Below, piece after piece: positions 9,130 through 19,040 of a stretch of 64,000 bases of DNA (within the stretch, counting starts at the first letter, position 1; the number at the start of each line of letters is the position of its first letter). This DNA comes from Pseudomonas sp. KU43P. GTDB lineage: Bacteria > Pseudomonadota > Gammaproteobacteria > Pseudomonadales > Pseudomonadaceae. The stretch covers positions 2,577,501 through 2,641,500 of the forward strand of contig NZ_AP019365.1 in assembly GCF_033095865.1 (NCBI RefSeq), in the 5' to 3' direction. The notes under the pieces are model-generated. The model saw nothing but the letters and a program-made list of their open reading frames with translations. It made no database searches and was not told where the DNA came from. A program made the position numbers and the translations under genes.

Positions 9130-10923
9130 ATGAGCCGACCAACCCGCACCCGCGAGACCGCTACCCCCACCCAGCGCCCCCCTGCAACTGGCCGCAAGCG
9201 TCGCGTGCGCAAGCAGGTCGATCTGCCGGCCAGCACCCCTGAGCAGGAACTGATCGGCACCGCTGCCAACCAGACACTGGCGGGCAACCCACTGGTCAGT
9301 GTGCGCCCGGTCGACCTGGCCAGCTCGGCCGGCTACCTGCTCAAGGCCGTGGGCAAGTCGCCGCTCAAGGCGGGTGCGCATGTGGGGGGGTATCTGAAGG
9401 CGTTGCGTGGCATCGTCGCAGGCGACTGCAGCATTGCGCCCGACCCCAAGGACAAGCGCTTCGCCGACCCGGCCTGGCAATCCAATGCCTTCCTGCGGGC
9501 ACTGTTGCAGAGCTACCTGGCCGGCCAGACCGAGCTGTCTCGCTTCATCGAGGCCACCGACCTCGCGCCGCTGGAAAAGAGCCGCGCCCGCTTCGTGGTA
9601 GCGCTGTTGGCCGATGCCGTGGCGCCGAGCAACTCACCACTGACCAATCCGGCGGCGCTGCGCAAGCTGGTGGACACCGGTGGCATGAGCCTGGCCAGGG
9701 GCCTGCGCCAGTTCGGTGACGACATGCTGAACAACCGCGGCCTGCCGCGGCAGGTCGACAGTGCGCCGTTCAAGGTGGGGGAAAACATCGCCACGGCCAA
9801 GGGCGCAGTGGTATTTCGCAACGAGATGTTCGAGTTGCTGCAATTCGCACCCACCACCGAAAACGTTTTCGCCAGGCCCTTGGTGATGTCGCCGCCGCAA
9901 ATCAACAAGTACTACGCCATCGACCTGTCGCCGGAGAAGAGCTTGATCAAATGGATTCAGGACAGCGGCGTGAGCCTGTTCGTCATCAGTTGGCGCAACC
10001 CCACCTGCGAGCATCGCGACTGGGGCCTGGCCGATTATGCGCTGTGCCTGGACCAGGCGGTGGACATAGCGCGCAAGGTGACCGGTAGCGCGGATGTGAA
10101 CATGTGGGGCTCCTGCTCGGGCGGCATCACCCTGGCGGCCTACCTGGGCTGGCTGGCGGCCCGTGGCGAAGGCCACAAGGTGGCCAATACCAGCTGGGCC
10201 GTGTGCGTGCTCGACATGCCCTCGGCGCTGGACGACACCACTCTGGGGCTGTTCACCACCCCATCCGCCTTGCGCGCTGCCAAGGCCAGCTCCCGGCGCA
10301 AGGGCGTGCTGAGCGGGCAGGGCATGGCACGCATGTTCGCCTGGATGCGCCCCAACGACCTGATCTGGAACTACTGGGTCAACAATTACCTGCTAGGCAA
10401 CAAGCCGCCTGCGTTCGACATCCTGGCCTGGAACAACGACACCACGCGGCTACCTGCCCAGCTTCACGCCGACTACCTCGACCTGATCCAGCAAAACCCC
10501 TACAGCAACCCGTGTACCCTGGAGATTGCCGGCGAGTCGATCGACATGAGCCAGGTGAACGTGGGTGCCTATGTGGTGGGCGGCACCACTGACCACATCA
10601 CCCCCTGGCAGGGCTGCTACGGCACCGCCCGGCTGTTTGGCGAGCACACCACCTACGTGCTGTCCAATGCTGGCCACCTGCAGAGCCTGGTGAACCCGCC
10701 GGGCAACCCCAAGTCGTTCTATTATGCGGCGCCTGCCGCCGCCCAAGCCCCGGAAACCTGGCTGCAGAACGCCGGAGAGCGCCAGCAGGGCAGCTGGTGG
10801 CCGCATTGGCGCGAATGGATCGGGCAGCGCTCGGGCGACAGCCGGGCGGCGCCCAAGAAGCTCGGTTCGCGCAAGTACCCACCGCTCTGCCCGGCACCGG
10901 GCACCTATGTGATGGAGCCTTGA
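9130..10923 (+). CDS. phaC: Class II-like polyhydroxyalkanoate synthase, outside any pha operon
   Basis: 597-residue PHA synthase polymerising (R)-3-hydroxyacyl-CoA into medium-chain polyester on granules. The lipase-like box G-S-C-S-G-G supplies nucleophile C329. The general-base region NAGHLQSLVNPPGNP and the Asp motif GGTTDHITPW complete the triad, and the tail has the PHA-synthase tryptophan-rich WWPHWREWIGQRSG. A basic extension of about 40 residues precedes the conserved domain. There is no phaZ, second phaC, phaD or phasin beside it. An acyl-CoA ligase gene follows, so it may have belonged to a local fatty-acid module. Start is moderately uncertain. Confidence 0.9.
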   Translation: MSRPTRTRETATPTQRPPATGRKRRVRKQVDLPASTPEQELIGTAANQTLAGNPLVSVRPVDLASSAGYLLKAVGKSPLKAGAHVGGYLKALRGIVAGDCSIAPDPKDKRFADPAWQSNAFLRALLQSYLAGQTELSRFIEATDLAPLEKSRARFVVALLADAVAPSNSPLTNPAALRKLVDTGGMSLARGLRQFGDDMLNNRGLPRQVDSAPFKVGENIATAKGAVVFRNEMFELLQFAPTTENVFARPLVMSPPQINKYYAIDLSPEKSLIKWIQDSGVSLFVISWRNPTCEHRDWGLADYALCLDQAVDIARKVTGSADVNMWGSCSGGITLAAYLGWLAARGEGHKVANTSWAVCVLDMPSALDDTTLGLFTTPSALRAAKASSRRKGVLSGQGMARMFAWMRPNDLIWNYWVNNYLLGNKPPAFDILAWNNDTTRLPAQLHADYLDLIQQNPYSNPCTLEIAGESIDMSQVNVGAYVVGGTTDHITPWQGCYGTARLFGEHTTYVLSNAGHLQSLVNPPGNPKSFYYAAPAAAQAPETWLQNAGERQQGSWWPHWREWIGQRSGDSRAAPKKLGSRKYPPLCPAPGTYVMEP

Positions 10924-11076
10924 GGCCGCCATCTGCCGCGCAAGCCTGGCAGCACGCAGCGCGCTGCGATGACGCCAGGCAATATCGTTATGGCCGGCAT
11001 CTGAAACTGGTATTACGTCCGCCCGCGCACGGCTGTTTAGCATCGTCGATGTCTTCCTGTCGACGAGAACAACAAC

Positions 11077-12504
11077 GTGAACCTTGGAACGATCATTACC
11101 CGAAGTGCCCGCTACTGGCCTGACCGCCTCGCGGTGGTAGACAGCCAGACACGCCTGAGCTACACGGAGCTTGAGCGACGCAGCAACCGCCTGGCGTCGG
11201 GGCTGGCCGCAGTGGGCGTGGCCCCTGGTGAGCACGTGGCGATCCTCGCGGCCAACCGCGTGGAGCTGGTGGAGGCGGAGGTGGCGCTGTACAAGGCGGC
11301 AATGGTCAAGGTGCCGATCAATGCGCGGCTGTCGCTGGATGAAGTGGTACGGGTGCTGGAAGACTCCTGCAGCGTTGCGTTGATCACCGATGCCAGTTTT
11401 GCCGCGGCATTGGCCGAGCGGCGCGCGGCATTACCCTTGCTGCGCCAGGTGATCGTGTTGGAGGGCGAGGGCGGCGACCTGGCCTATGCCGCATTGCTGG
11501 CACGCGGCAGCGAAGCACCGCTGGCCTTGGACCCGGCCGACGATGCCCTGGCAGTGCTGCACTACACCTCCGGTAGCTCGGGTGTGCTCAAGGCCGCCAT
11601 GCTGTCGTTCGGCAACCGCAAGGCGCTTGTCCGCAAAAGCATCGCCAGCCCCACGCGGCGCTCAGGGCCGGACGATGTCATGGCCCATGTCGGGCCCATC
11701 ACCCATGCCAGCGGCATGCAGGTCATGCCACTGCTGGCAGTGGGCGCCTGCAACTTGCTGCTCGATCGCTACGACGATCACCTGTTGCTCGAGACCATCC
11801 AGCGCGAACGGGTGACGCGGCTGTTCCTGGTGCCGGCGATGATCAACCGTCTGGTCAATCATCCCGGTGTCGAGTGTTTCGACCTGTCGAGCCTGAAGCT
11901 GGTCATGTACGGCGCTGCGCCGATGGCGCCTGCCCTGGTGAAAAAGGCCATCGAATTGTTCGGGCCGATCCTGGCGCAAGGTTATGGCGCCGGCGAGACC
12001 TGCTCGCTGGTCACAGTGCTGACAGAGCAGGACCACCTGGTCGAAGACGGCAATTACCAGCGCCTGGCCTCGTGCGGACGGTGCTATTTCGAAACCGACC
12101 TGCGCGTGGTGAACGCAGCGTTCGACGATGTCGCGCCCGGAGAGGTCGGCGAGATCGTGGTCAAGGGGCCGGACATCATGCAGGGCTACTGGCGCGCCCC
12201 GGCCCTCACTGCCGAGGTGATGCGTGACGGCTACTACCTCACCGGCGACCTGGCGACGGTCGATGCCCAGGGTTACGTGTTCATCGTCGACCGCAAGAAG
12301 GAAATGATCATTTCCGGCGGTTTCAATGTGTACCCCAGCGAAGTGGAACAGGTGATCTACGGCTTCCCCGAAGTGTTCGAGGCTGCGGTGGTCGGCGTGC
12401 CCGAACCCTCGACCAGGTTGCGCAGCCCAGTTGCTCCAGGGCATCGGCCTGCAGTTCGCGCGCGGCGCGGTTGTCTGCTTGGGCGAACACCAGGTGCCGG
12501 GTAA
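11077..12504 (+). pseudogene. AMP-binding acyl-CoA ligase, C-terminally truncated by deletion
   Basis: ANL-superfamily acyl-CoA synthetase from GTG 11077. The core adenylation motif YTSGSSGVLKAAM, the ATP motif YGAGE, the hinge motif YYLTGDLATVDAQGYVFIVD and RKKEMIISGGFNVYPSEVEQ are all present. Homology stops at GVPEP (about 12411). From there the frame runs into antisense sequence of the convergent alkylsulfatase gene and ends at 12504 with about 30 unrelated residues. The C-terminal subdomain with the catalytic A10 lysine is therefore missing and adenylation should be abolished. The neighbouring PHA synthase suggests an original fatty-acid role. Confidence 0.85.
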
Positions 12505-13918
12505 GCTCCGCTACCCAGCGGTAGTCGCCCTTGGCATAGGCCTCGCGGGCCAGTGCCAGCACCCGCTCGGCACCACCCAGGGCCTGGACGTAATGCGCGC
12601 CGGCCGCGCTCGGCGGCAGCGGGTCGAGGGTCGCCGGGTTACCGTCGTAGAAGCCCATGTAGCGTTGATACACCGCCCGCACGTTGTGGCTGAGCGAGCC
12701 GTAGTAGTCTCGGCTGTACCATTTGCTGGCGAGCCTGGGCGGCAACGACGTCAGTTCGGCAGCGATTTCGGTGGGGCCGAGGCCGCGGTTGATCAGGCGC
12801 AGGGTCTGGCTGTCGATGAAGGCATACAGGTCGCGTTGCTCGGCCAGGTACTCGCGGATCGCTGCACTGCCCCAGGTCGGCCAGTGGTGCTGGGCGAACA
12901 CCACCTCGGCCTGGCCACCATAGCGCAGCAGCGCCTGGTCCAGGTAATGCGCCCAGACCTTGGCATCGCGCACCTGGGCGCCGCGCAGGGTGAGCACGTT
13001 ATGCTGCACATGGGTGGCGTTCTCGGCCATGCGCAGGGCTTTGAAGGCGGGTAGCCAGAGGTTCATCTCGGCCGGCGCTTCGGTGCCGGGGGTGAGCTGG
13101 AACTCGATGTCGATGCCGTCGATGCGCAGGGTCTCGATCGGTTGCTCGATCAGCCGGGTCGGGGCGATCAGGCTGACCGTGGCATCGGCCGGCACGCCCT
13201 TGCCCAGGCCGGCATCCACCTGGCCGCGCGGCCCTCGGGGCAAGGGGGCGCCGTACATGTACTGGGCGCGGCGCTTCATCGCCGGCCCGGCCAGTACGTT
13301 CTCACTGATGGCATGCTCGAAGAAGCCTTGCGGCGCGATGACCTCCACCTTGCCGGCCTTGACGTCGGCTTCGTCGATCACCCCGCGCACGCCACCGAAG
13401 TGGTCGACGTGGGGGTGGGTGTAGATCACTGCTACCACGGGGCGTTGCGGGCGATGCCGGAAGTACATCGCAAGGCCGGCCCTGGCGGTTTCGACCGACA
13501 GCAGCGGGTCCATCACGATCAGGCCGTGTTCGCCTTCGATCAAGGTCATGTTGGCCAGATCCAGCCCGCGTACCTGGTAGATGCCATCGGTGACCTTGAA
13601 CAGCCCAGCGACAGTATTGAGTTGGGCGATGCGCCACAGGCTCGGGTTGACCGTCGCCGGTGCCTCGCCCTGCAGAAAGGCATAGCGCTGCAGGTCCCAG
13701 ACGGTCTTGCCATCGGCGTTGACCACGGATTGCTCGACGCTCTCGAGCAGGCCACGGCGGGCATTGTCGAAGTCGGTACGGTCGGCGAATGGCAGGCGCT
13801 GCAGCCATTGCTGGTTGCTCTGGCGGGTCAGCACGGTGGCGTCCTTGCCCGGCGGGTCGGCCAGCACGGCAACGGGCAGGGCGAGGGCCAGCAGGCAAGG
13901 CAGTGATCGTAGGCGCAT
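12323..13918 (-). pseudogene. Alkylsulfatase / SdsA-type metallo-beta-lactamase, C-terminally truncated
   Basis: Exported zinc hydrolase of the SDS-hydrolase (SdsA1) type: signal peptide MRLRSLPCLLALALPVAVLA, zinc motif THPHVDHFGG, the AENATHVQHNVLTLRGAQVR helix region and FAQHHWPTWG. Such enzymes cleave primary alkyl sulfates to alcohols. The recognisable sequence ends at LQADALEQLG (about 12429); the last 36 or so codons are antisense of the ligase gene. The C-terminal SCP2-like substrate domain (over 100 residues in the family) is absent. The dimerisation domain and active site remain, so residual activity is possible but unlikely. Confidence 0.84.
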
Positions 13919-14019
13919 GGAGTAGTCCTTGTTGTTCTGAGGCCGATCACTCTAAGGACTGAGGTTGCCGGCCAACCAATACCACTCTTGCATGGTTGGC
14001 CATGCCGGGATGCGATGGC

Positions 14020-14919
14020 TCAACCGGCATGGATATCCATGATGCGCGCAACCAGCCAGGCCAGTGCCGGGTCGTGCTGGCGGTGGGCAAGGTACACCAG
14101 CTCCAGCTGGAACGGCTGCAGCGCGAAGGGCAGGTCGAACACCTGCAACGGCAGCAGGCGGGCGAAGTGACGGGCCAGTGCAGTGGGCAGCACTACGCAC
14201 AGGTCGGAACTGGCTGCCAGGTGCGCGGCCTGGAGGTAGTTCGGCGTGGTGTAGGCGATGCGCCGGGCCAGGCCTTGCTCGCCCAGCCACTGGTCGACCA
14301 TGCCACGGGTCTGGCCGCCGTGCACCCAGAGATGGCGCATGCCGAGGAAGGTCTGCAGATCGAGGGTGCCATCGACTTGCGGATGGCCCTGGCGTACCGC
14401 CACGTGCAGGGTTTCGCTGCGCCAGTGGCGTCGCTCGTAGCGCGCCGGCACTTCGTCGAAGCGGCCCAGCACCAAGTCGAGTTCGCCGCGATCGAGGGCG
14501 TCGGCCGGCAGGTTGGGCGCCAGGTGCACGACATCCACGCGCAGGTGGGGTGCCTGGGCTTGCAAGGTGGTCAGCAACCTGGGCATGCAGAGTTGTTCGG
14601 CGAAGTCCGTCAGGGCGATGCGCAACTGCCGGTGGCTACGCGCGGGGTCGAAGCTGTCACCTGCGCCGAGGGTCTGCTCGATCTGCTGCAGTGCTGCGCG
14701 TATCGGGCCTTCCAGGGCCAGGGCACGTGGGGTCGGGCGCATGCGTCGACCCACCCGTACCAGCAACGGGTCATCGAGCAGGTCACGCAGGCGCGCCAGG
14801 GCGTTGCTCACCGTGGGCTGGGTCAGGGCCAGGCGCTCGGCGGCGCGTGACACGTTCTGCTCACGCAACAGCATGTCCAGCACACGTAGCAGGTTGAGGT
14901 CGAAGTTGGCGATATTCAT
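14020..14919 (-). CDS. LysR-family regulator divergent from Fe-alcohol dehydrogenase
   Basis: 299-residue LysR-type regulator. N-terminal HTH (FDLNLLRVLDMLLREQNVSR ... PTVSNALARLRDL) belongs to the NodD-like subgroup by its DLNLL opening, followed by an effector domain. The start at 14919 is chosen because the upstream extension reads as non-coding and the family begins about MNIANFDLNLL. It is divergent from the alcohol dehydrogenase gene 125 bp away, which it probably regulates together with the thioesterase gene behind it. Confidence 0.87.
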   Translation of the reverse strand: MNIANFDLNLLRVLDMLLREQNVSRAAERLALTQPTVSNALARLRDLLDDPLLVRVGRRMRPTPRALALEGPIRAALQQIEQTLGAGDSFDPARSHRQLRIALTDFAEQLCMPRLLTTLQAQAPHLRVDVVHLAPNLPADALDRGELDLVLGRFDEVPARYERRHWRSETLHVAVRQGHPQVDGTLDLQTFLGMRHLWVHGGQTRGMVDQWLGEQGLARRIAYTTPNYLQAAHLAASSDLCVVLPTALARHFARLLPLQVFDLPFALQPFQLELVYLAHRQHDPALAWLVARIMDIHAG

Positions 14920-15044
14920 GCCGAAAATACATGGGATGGAAAATGAGAATTTCAAAAATAGTAGGCGCCTGACTAGGGTGAGGGCAATGCCTGCAAGCAC
15001 AGAGGCTCCGCTACTGCCCCTACAAGAACAAAAGGAACACGCAC

Positions 15045-16208
15045 ATGCAGCCATTCAGTTTTGCCACCACCCCCCACCTGCTGTGCGAGGTGGGCGCCGC
15101 TGTGCGCCTGGCGCAGCTGTGTCAGCAACGCGGTGTGCGCCGCGTGCTCATCGTGAGCGACCCGGGCCTGGTCAGGCTGGGCATGTTCGATGACCTGCTG
15201 CCCGGCTTCACCCAGGCGCGCTTGAGTGTGGCGATCTTCAGTGAGGTCAGCGCCGACCCCAGCCACGCCTGTGTGCTGGCGGCCGTCGCCCGCGCCCGGC
15301 ACATCGGCGCCGAGCTGATCGTCGGCTTTGGTGGCGGCAGCTCCATGGATGTCGCCAAACTGGTGGCCTTGCTGGCACACCCCGACTGTGATCAGACCCT
15401 GGAGGCGGTCTACGGCATCGACCAGGCCAAGGGCAGGCGCCTGCCCCTGATCCAGGTGCCGACGACTGCCGGCACCGGCTCGGAAGTCACCCCCATTGCC
15501 GTGATCACCACCGGCGACAACGCCAAGATGGCGGTGATCTCGCCGTTGCTGCTGCCGGACCTGGCGCTGCTTGACGCCGAGCGCACGCTGGGCCTGCCAC
15601 CGGCGATCACCGCCGCCACGGGCATCGACGCCATGGTCCATGCCATCGAAGCCAGCACCAGCCAGTTCAAGCGCAACCCCCTGTCCAGCCTGCTGGCCCG
15701 GGAGGCCCTGGCACTGCTGGCCGGCAACCTCGACCAGGCGGTGCACAATGGCGGCAACCTGCAAGCGCGCCAGGCCATGCTGCTGGGCGCCTGCCTGGCC
15801 GGCCAGGCGTTCGCCAATGCGCCCGTGGCGGCGGTGCACGCGCTGGCCTACCCGTTGGGGGCGCGTTATCACGTGCCGCATGGGCTGGCCAACGCCCTGG
15901 TGCTGCCTCACGTCATGCGTTTCAACCGTCGCGAAGCGTTTGCCGACTATGCGGCGCTGGCGCCGGCACTGCTGGGTGAGCGGCTGGTACCCGGTGCTCC
16001 CCATGAGCTTTGCGAGCAGTTTATCGACGAGCTGGAACAGCTGGCGCCGCGCTGCGGCTTGCCCAACCGGCTGCGCGATGTGGGGGTGCCCCGGCACTGT
16101 CTGCAGCAACTCGCCGAGGACGCGATGCAACAACAGCGGCTGCTGGTCAACAACCCGCGCAAAGTCAACCTGGCCGATGCCATGGCCCTCTACCAGGCGG
16201 CGTTCTGA
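15045..16208 (+). CDS. Iron-containing alcohol dehydrogenase
   Basis: 387-residue group III (Fe-dependent) alcohol dehydrogenase. The NAD-binding motif GFGGGSSMDVAKL, the TTAGTGSEVTP loop, and the metal ligands in HAIEAST, ALAYPLGARYHVPHGLANA and VNNPRKV are all visible. Relatives oxidise alcohols, 4-hydroxybutyrate or maleylacetate; the motifs here do not single out one. It is the first gene after the divergent LysR and is followed 1 base later by a thioesterase, so the pair is an operon. Next to an alkylsulfatase remnant, oxidation of a released alcohol is a reasonable inference. Confidence 0.88.
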   Translation: MQPFSFATTPHLLCEVGAAVRLAQLCQQRGVRRVLIVSDPGLVRLGMFDDLLPGFTQARLSVAIFSEVSADPSHACVLAAVARARHIGAELIVGFGGGSSMDVAKLVALLAHPDCDQTLEAVYGIDQAKGRRLPLIQVPTTAGTGSEVTPIAVITTGDNAKMAVISPLLLPDLALLDAERTLGLPPAITAATGIDAMVHAIEASTSQFKRNPLSSLLAREALALLAGNLDQAVHNGGNLQARQAMLLGACLAGQAFANAPVAAVHALAYPLGARYHVPHGLANALVLPHVMRFNRREAFADYAALAPALLGERLVPGAPHELCEQFIDELEQLAPRCGLPNRLRDVGVPRHCLQQLAEDAMQQQRLLVNNPRKVNLADAMALYQAAF

Positions 16209-16209
16209 C

Positions 16210-16653
16210 ATGGCCCGGGAGCGGCCGCTACGCGGCGCCTATCGCCACTTCCAGCCGATCAACACGCGCTGGCATGACAACGACCTGTATGGGCATGTGA
16301 ACAACGTGGTGTATTACGGCTTCTTCGACAGCGCCGTGAACACCTGGCTGATCGAGCAGGCGGGCCTGGATATCCACCGCGACCCGGTGGTGGCCTACGT
16401 GGCCAGTTCGGCGTGCGACTATTTTGCCGCTGTTGCCTTTCCGCAACGCATCGAAGTGGGCATTGCAATCGCCCGGCTGGGCAACAGCTCGGTGCGCTAC
16501 AGCCTGGCCGTGTTCGTCGAGGGCGAGCCCGAAGCGTGCGCGGCCGGCCACTTCACCCACGTCTTCGTCGACCGCCGCGACAACCGCCCGGTCGCCATTC
16601 CCACCCGGTTGCGCAGCGCCTTCGAACGCCTGCTGCCGGTGGCCGAGCCATAA
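16210..16653 (+). CDS. 4HBT-family acyl-CoA thioesterase (YbgC/FadM-like)
   Basis: 147-residue hot-dog-fold thioesterase. The signature TRWHDNDLYGHVNNVVYYGFF contains the active-site Asp of the YbgC family, and the protein ends with the typical FTHVFVDRRDNRPVAIPTRLR strand region. It hydrolyses acyl-CoA thioesters, here likely of fatty or hydroxy acids. It starts 1 base after the alcohol dehydrogenase stop, indicating translational coupling. Confidence 0.87.
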   Translation: MARERPLRGAYRHFQPINTRWHDNDLYGHVNNVVYYGFFDSAVNTWLIEQAGLDIHRDPVVAYVASSACDYFAAVAFPQRIEVGIAIARLGNSSVRYSLAVFVEGEPEACAAGHFTHVFVDRRDNRPVAIPTRLRSAFERLLPVAEP

Positions 16654-16731
16654 CGAACCGGCATGGCACTGATCCAAACACGCTATTTGTGACCGTGGTT
16701 CAACCTCCTCGATAATCCTGTTACCGACAGC

Positions 16732-16750
16732 GCCGGCCCTCGCGGCCGGC
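16732..16750. terminator. GC-rich hairpin upstream of the DUF1302 gene
   Basis: GCCGGCC-CTCGC-GGCCGGC, a 7-bp perfect stem in the 153-bp gap between the thioesterase and DUF1302 genes. No U-tract follows. It may separate the two transcription units. Confidence 0.35.
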
Positions 16751-16806
16751 ACGCCCAGCGTTGCATCCCTCAATTCACTCTCGAATACAACAACAAGAGG
16801 TTAAGA

Positions 16807-18660
16807 GTGAGCGCATACCTCCTTATCTGCCGGCGCCGTGCGCCGCTGGCGGCACTGTGCTGCCTGTTCGCCGCTCCCGTGGCTGCCGAGCAATTCGAAC
16901 TTGGCCCGCTCGAAGGGCGCTTCGACTCGGCGTTGTCGTTTGGCTCCGCCGTCAGCACTGCCAACCCCGACAAGCAGCAACTGCAGTCTGCCAACAGTAA
17001 CGACGGGCGGCGCAACTACCGATCGGGCGATGTCTTTTCAGCAATCTTCAAAGGGACCCACGACCTTGAGTTGCGACGCGATAACCTCGGCGTGTTCCTG
17101 CGTGGCAGCTATTGGTATGACACCGCGCAGCGTGACCACAGCCAGCGCGCTGTCGACATCGACGACCATGGCCGCCAGGTATCGGCCAAGACGGCAGGCG
17201 CGGAGCTGCTCGATGCGTTTGTCTATGCCCTGTACGACATCGACGGCGAGCCGGGGTCCGTGCGCCTGGGCAAGCAGGTGGTGAACTGGGGGGAGAGCCT
17301 GTTCATACAGGGCAGCCTCAATGTGATCAACCCCTTCAACCAGGCCGCGCTGCGCCGGCCCGGCTCGGAGGTGAAGGACGCGTTGGCGCCGGTCAACCTG
17401 TTGTATGTCACCCAGAACCTCAACCAGGCGCTCTCGGTCGATGCCTTCTACCAGCTGGACTGGGAGCAGACCCGGTTGGACAACTGCGCCACGTTCTTTT
17501 CCGGCAACGACTTCATGCCCGAAGGTTGCCGCGGCCTGGATGTCGGCGGGCAGATGGTCACCAACCCGGCGGTTGCCCAGGCGTTGCTGCCATTCGATGT
17601 GATGTTGACCGAAGAGGGCGTGCGCATACCGCGTGGCGCCGACCAGCACGCACGCAATGGCGGCCAATGGGGCATGTCGCTGCACGGGTACGTGGAAGTG
17701 CTGGATACCGAGTTCGGCCTGTTCGCGGCCAACTACCACAGCCGCTCCCCCTACCTGGGCACGGTGAGCAGCCGCTACTACGCCAACACCGGCTTTGCCA
17801 GGCAATTATGCGGCAACATCGGTGTGCCCTTGGCCCGCTGCGGCGCCTTCCTGGCCTCCAGCAGTGGCCAGACCCTGGCCGGTGCATTGCGCATGGGTAC
17901 CTCGCAGTACCTGGCGCAATACCCCGAGGATATCCGCCTGTACGGCATCACCTTTGCCACCACCCTGCGCGGTGGCGCCGCCGTGCAGGGCGAATTGAGC
18001 TACCGGCCCAACATGCCGGTGCAGCTCAATGGCAACGATGTGCTGCAGTCGCTGCTCAATGCCCCTGGCCGTAGCCCGCTCAACGCCGAAGGCCTGCGCC
18101 CTGCGACCGACAACACGCTGTTCGAGGGCTATCGGCGCAAGGAAGTGACCCAGGCCCAGGTTTCGGCCGTGCAAGCCTTCAGCCAGGTGATGGGCGCCAA
18201 CCAGCTACTGCTGATGGGGGAGGTGGGCGCCACCTATGTCGGCGGGCTCGAAGGGCGTTTCGGGCCGCGCTATGGCCGCTCTGGTGCCTATGGCAACGGT
18301 GAGCTGGCTGACAACAGCATCTGCCTGGAGATCTCGAAAAGCCCCGGCGACTGCAACGGTAAAGGCTTCGTCACAGCGTTTTCATGGGGCTACCGGCTGC
18401 GGGCGACCTGGAGCTACAGCAATTTGATCCAGGGCGTGGACATCCGCCCCAACCTGGCCTGGGCCCATGACGTGAAAGGCTTTTCGCCCGCCGACGGTTC
18501 GGCCTTCAACGAAGGATCACGCTCGATCAGCGTGGGGGTGGACGCCACGTTGGCCAACACGTATTGGGCCAGCCTGGCCTACACCGATTACCTCGATGGC
18601 GATTATGGCACCCGTGGCGACCGCGACTATGTCGCGATCAGCGTGGGCGCCAATTTCTAG
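16807..18660 (+). CDS. DUF1302 outer-membrane beta-barrel protein
   Basis: 617-residue DUF1302 protein starting at GTG 16807 behind AAGAGGTTAAGA. Signal peptide to about residue 27 (cleavage near AAPVAAEQF). The family strings VRLGKQVVNWGESLFIQGSLN and INPFNQAALRRPG are clear, and the chain ends in F (VGANF) as expected for a BAM-inserted barrel. Such proteins sit in the outer membrane beside DUF1329 partners in pathways for hydrophobic substrates. No DUF1329 gene is present here; a broken serine hydrolase follows instead. Confidence 0.88.
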   Translation: MSAYLLICRRRAPLAALCCLFAAPVAAEQFELGPLEGRFDSALSFGSAVSTANPDKQQLQSANSNDGRRNYRSGDVFSAIFKGTHDLELRRDNLGVFLRGSYWYDTAQRDHSQRAVDIDDHGRQVSAKTAGAELLDAFVYALYDIDGEPGSVRLGKQVVNWGESLFIQGSLNVINPFNQAALRRPGSEVKDALAPVNLLYVTQNLNQALSVDAFYQLDWEQTRLDNCATFFSGNDFMPEGCRGLDVGGQMVTNPAVAQALLPFDVMLTEEGVRIPRGADQHARNGGQWGMSLHGYVEVLDTEFGLFAANYHSRSPYLGTVSSRYYANTGFARQLCGNIGVPLARCGAFLASSSGQTLAGALRMGTSQYLAQYPEDIRLYGITFATTLRGGAAVQGELSYRPNMPVQLNGNDVLQSLLNAPGRSPLNAEGLRPATDNTLFEGYRRKEVTQAQVSAVQAFSQVMGANQLLLMGEVGATYVGGLEGRFGPRYGRSGAYGNGELADNSICLEISKSPGDCNGKGFVTAFSWGYRLRATWSYSNLIQGVDIRPNLAWAHDVKGFSPADGSAFNEGSRSISVGVDATLANTYWASLAYTDYLDGDYGTRGDRDYVAISVGANF

Positions 18661-18680
18661 AGCAACCCAGGAGCAAGACC

Positions 18681-18970
18681 ATGACCAAACGCAGCATGCA
18701 ATCTCCACCGGCCAACTTGCCAGGCATTGCCTTGATGCTGGCCGGTGCACTGGCCCCGGGCCTGGCGGTCGGGCAGGGGGTGATGCAAGGGTTTCACCGC
18801 CACCGGAGCTGCGGGTGAACCCAGCCAATGCCTTCCAGCCACCGTATCTTCGCTGGTCCATGCGCCACGCCCGCGCCGATGGCGAGGCGAAAGCCAGCGC
18901 GCGGGCGGTGGGTTCGACGGCTGCGTTCAGCGCCATGGCCAGTGCGGTGCTGGCTGCCTTGCCGGGTTGA
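18681..18970 (+). pseudogene. Remnant of a class C beta-lactamase-like serine hydrolase
   Basis: ATG 18681 follows CAGGAG and encodes a signal-like leader ending GLAVGQGVMQGF, then stops after about 45 codons. Adding one base after 18794 restores MQGF-PPPPELRVNPANAF and then QPPYLRWSMRHAR. That is the N-terminal hallmark of secreted serine hydrolases of the 6-aminohexanoate-dimer-hydrolase type as I know them. The sequence then jumps to a short helical tail (FSAMASAVLAALPG) and a stop at 18970, so most of the roughly 400-residue gene is gone. The family call is inference from motif memory; the frameshift itself is visible. Confidence 0.6.
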
Positions 18971-19040
18971 GCGACTGTCTCGGGTCGTATGTGAGTCCTG
19001 CCCAGCGCCGGGTTACCGAGTCAATGGCGCTGCCCGCAGT

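Noticed and set aside
14973..16211. 412-codon minus-strand frame over the alcohol dehydrogenase
   Set aside because: Antisense shadow of the iron-dependent dehydrogenase, which has all family motifs.
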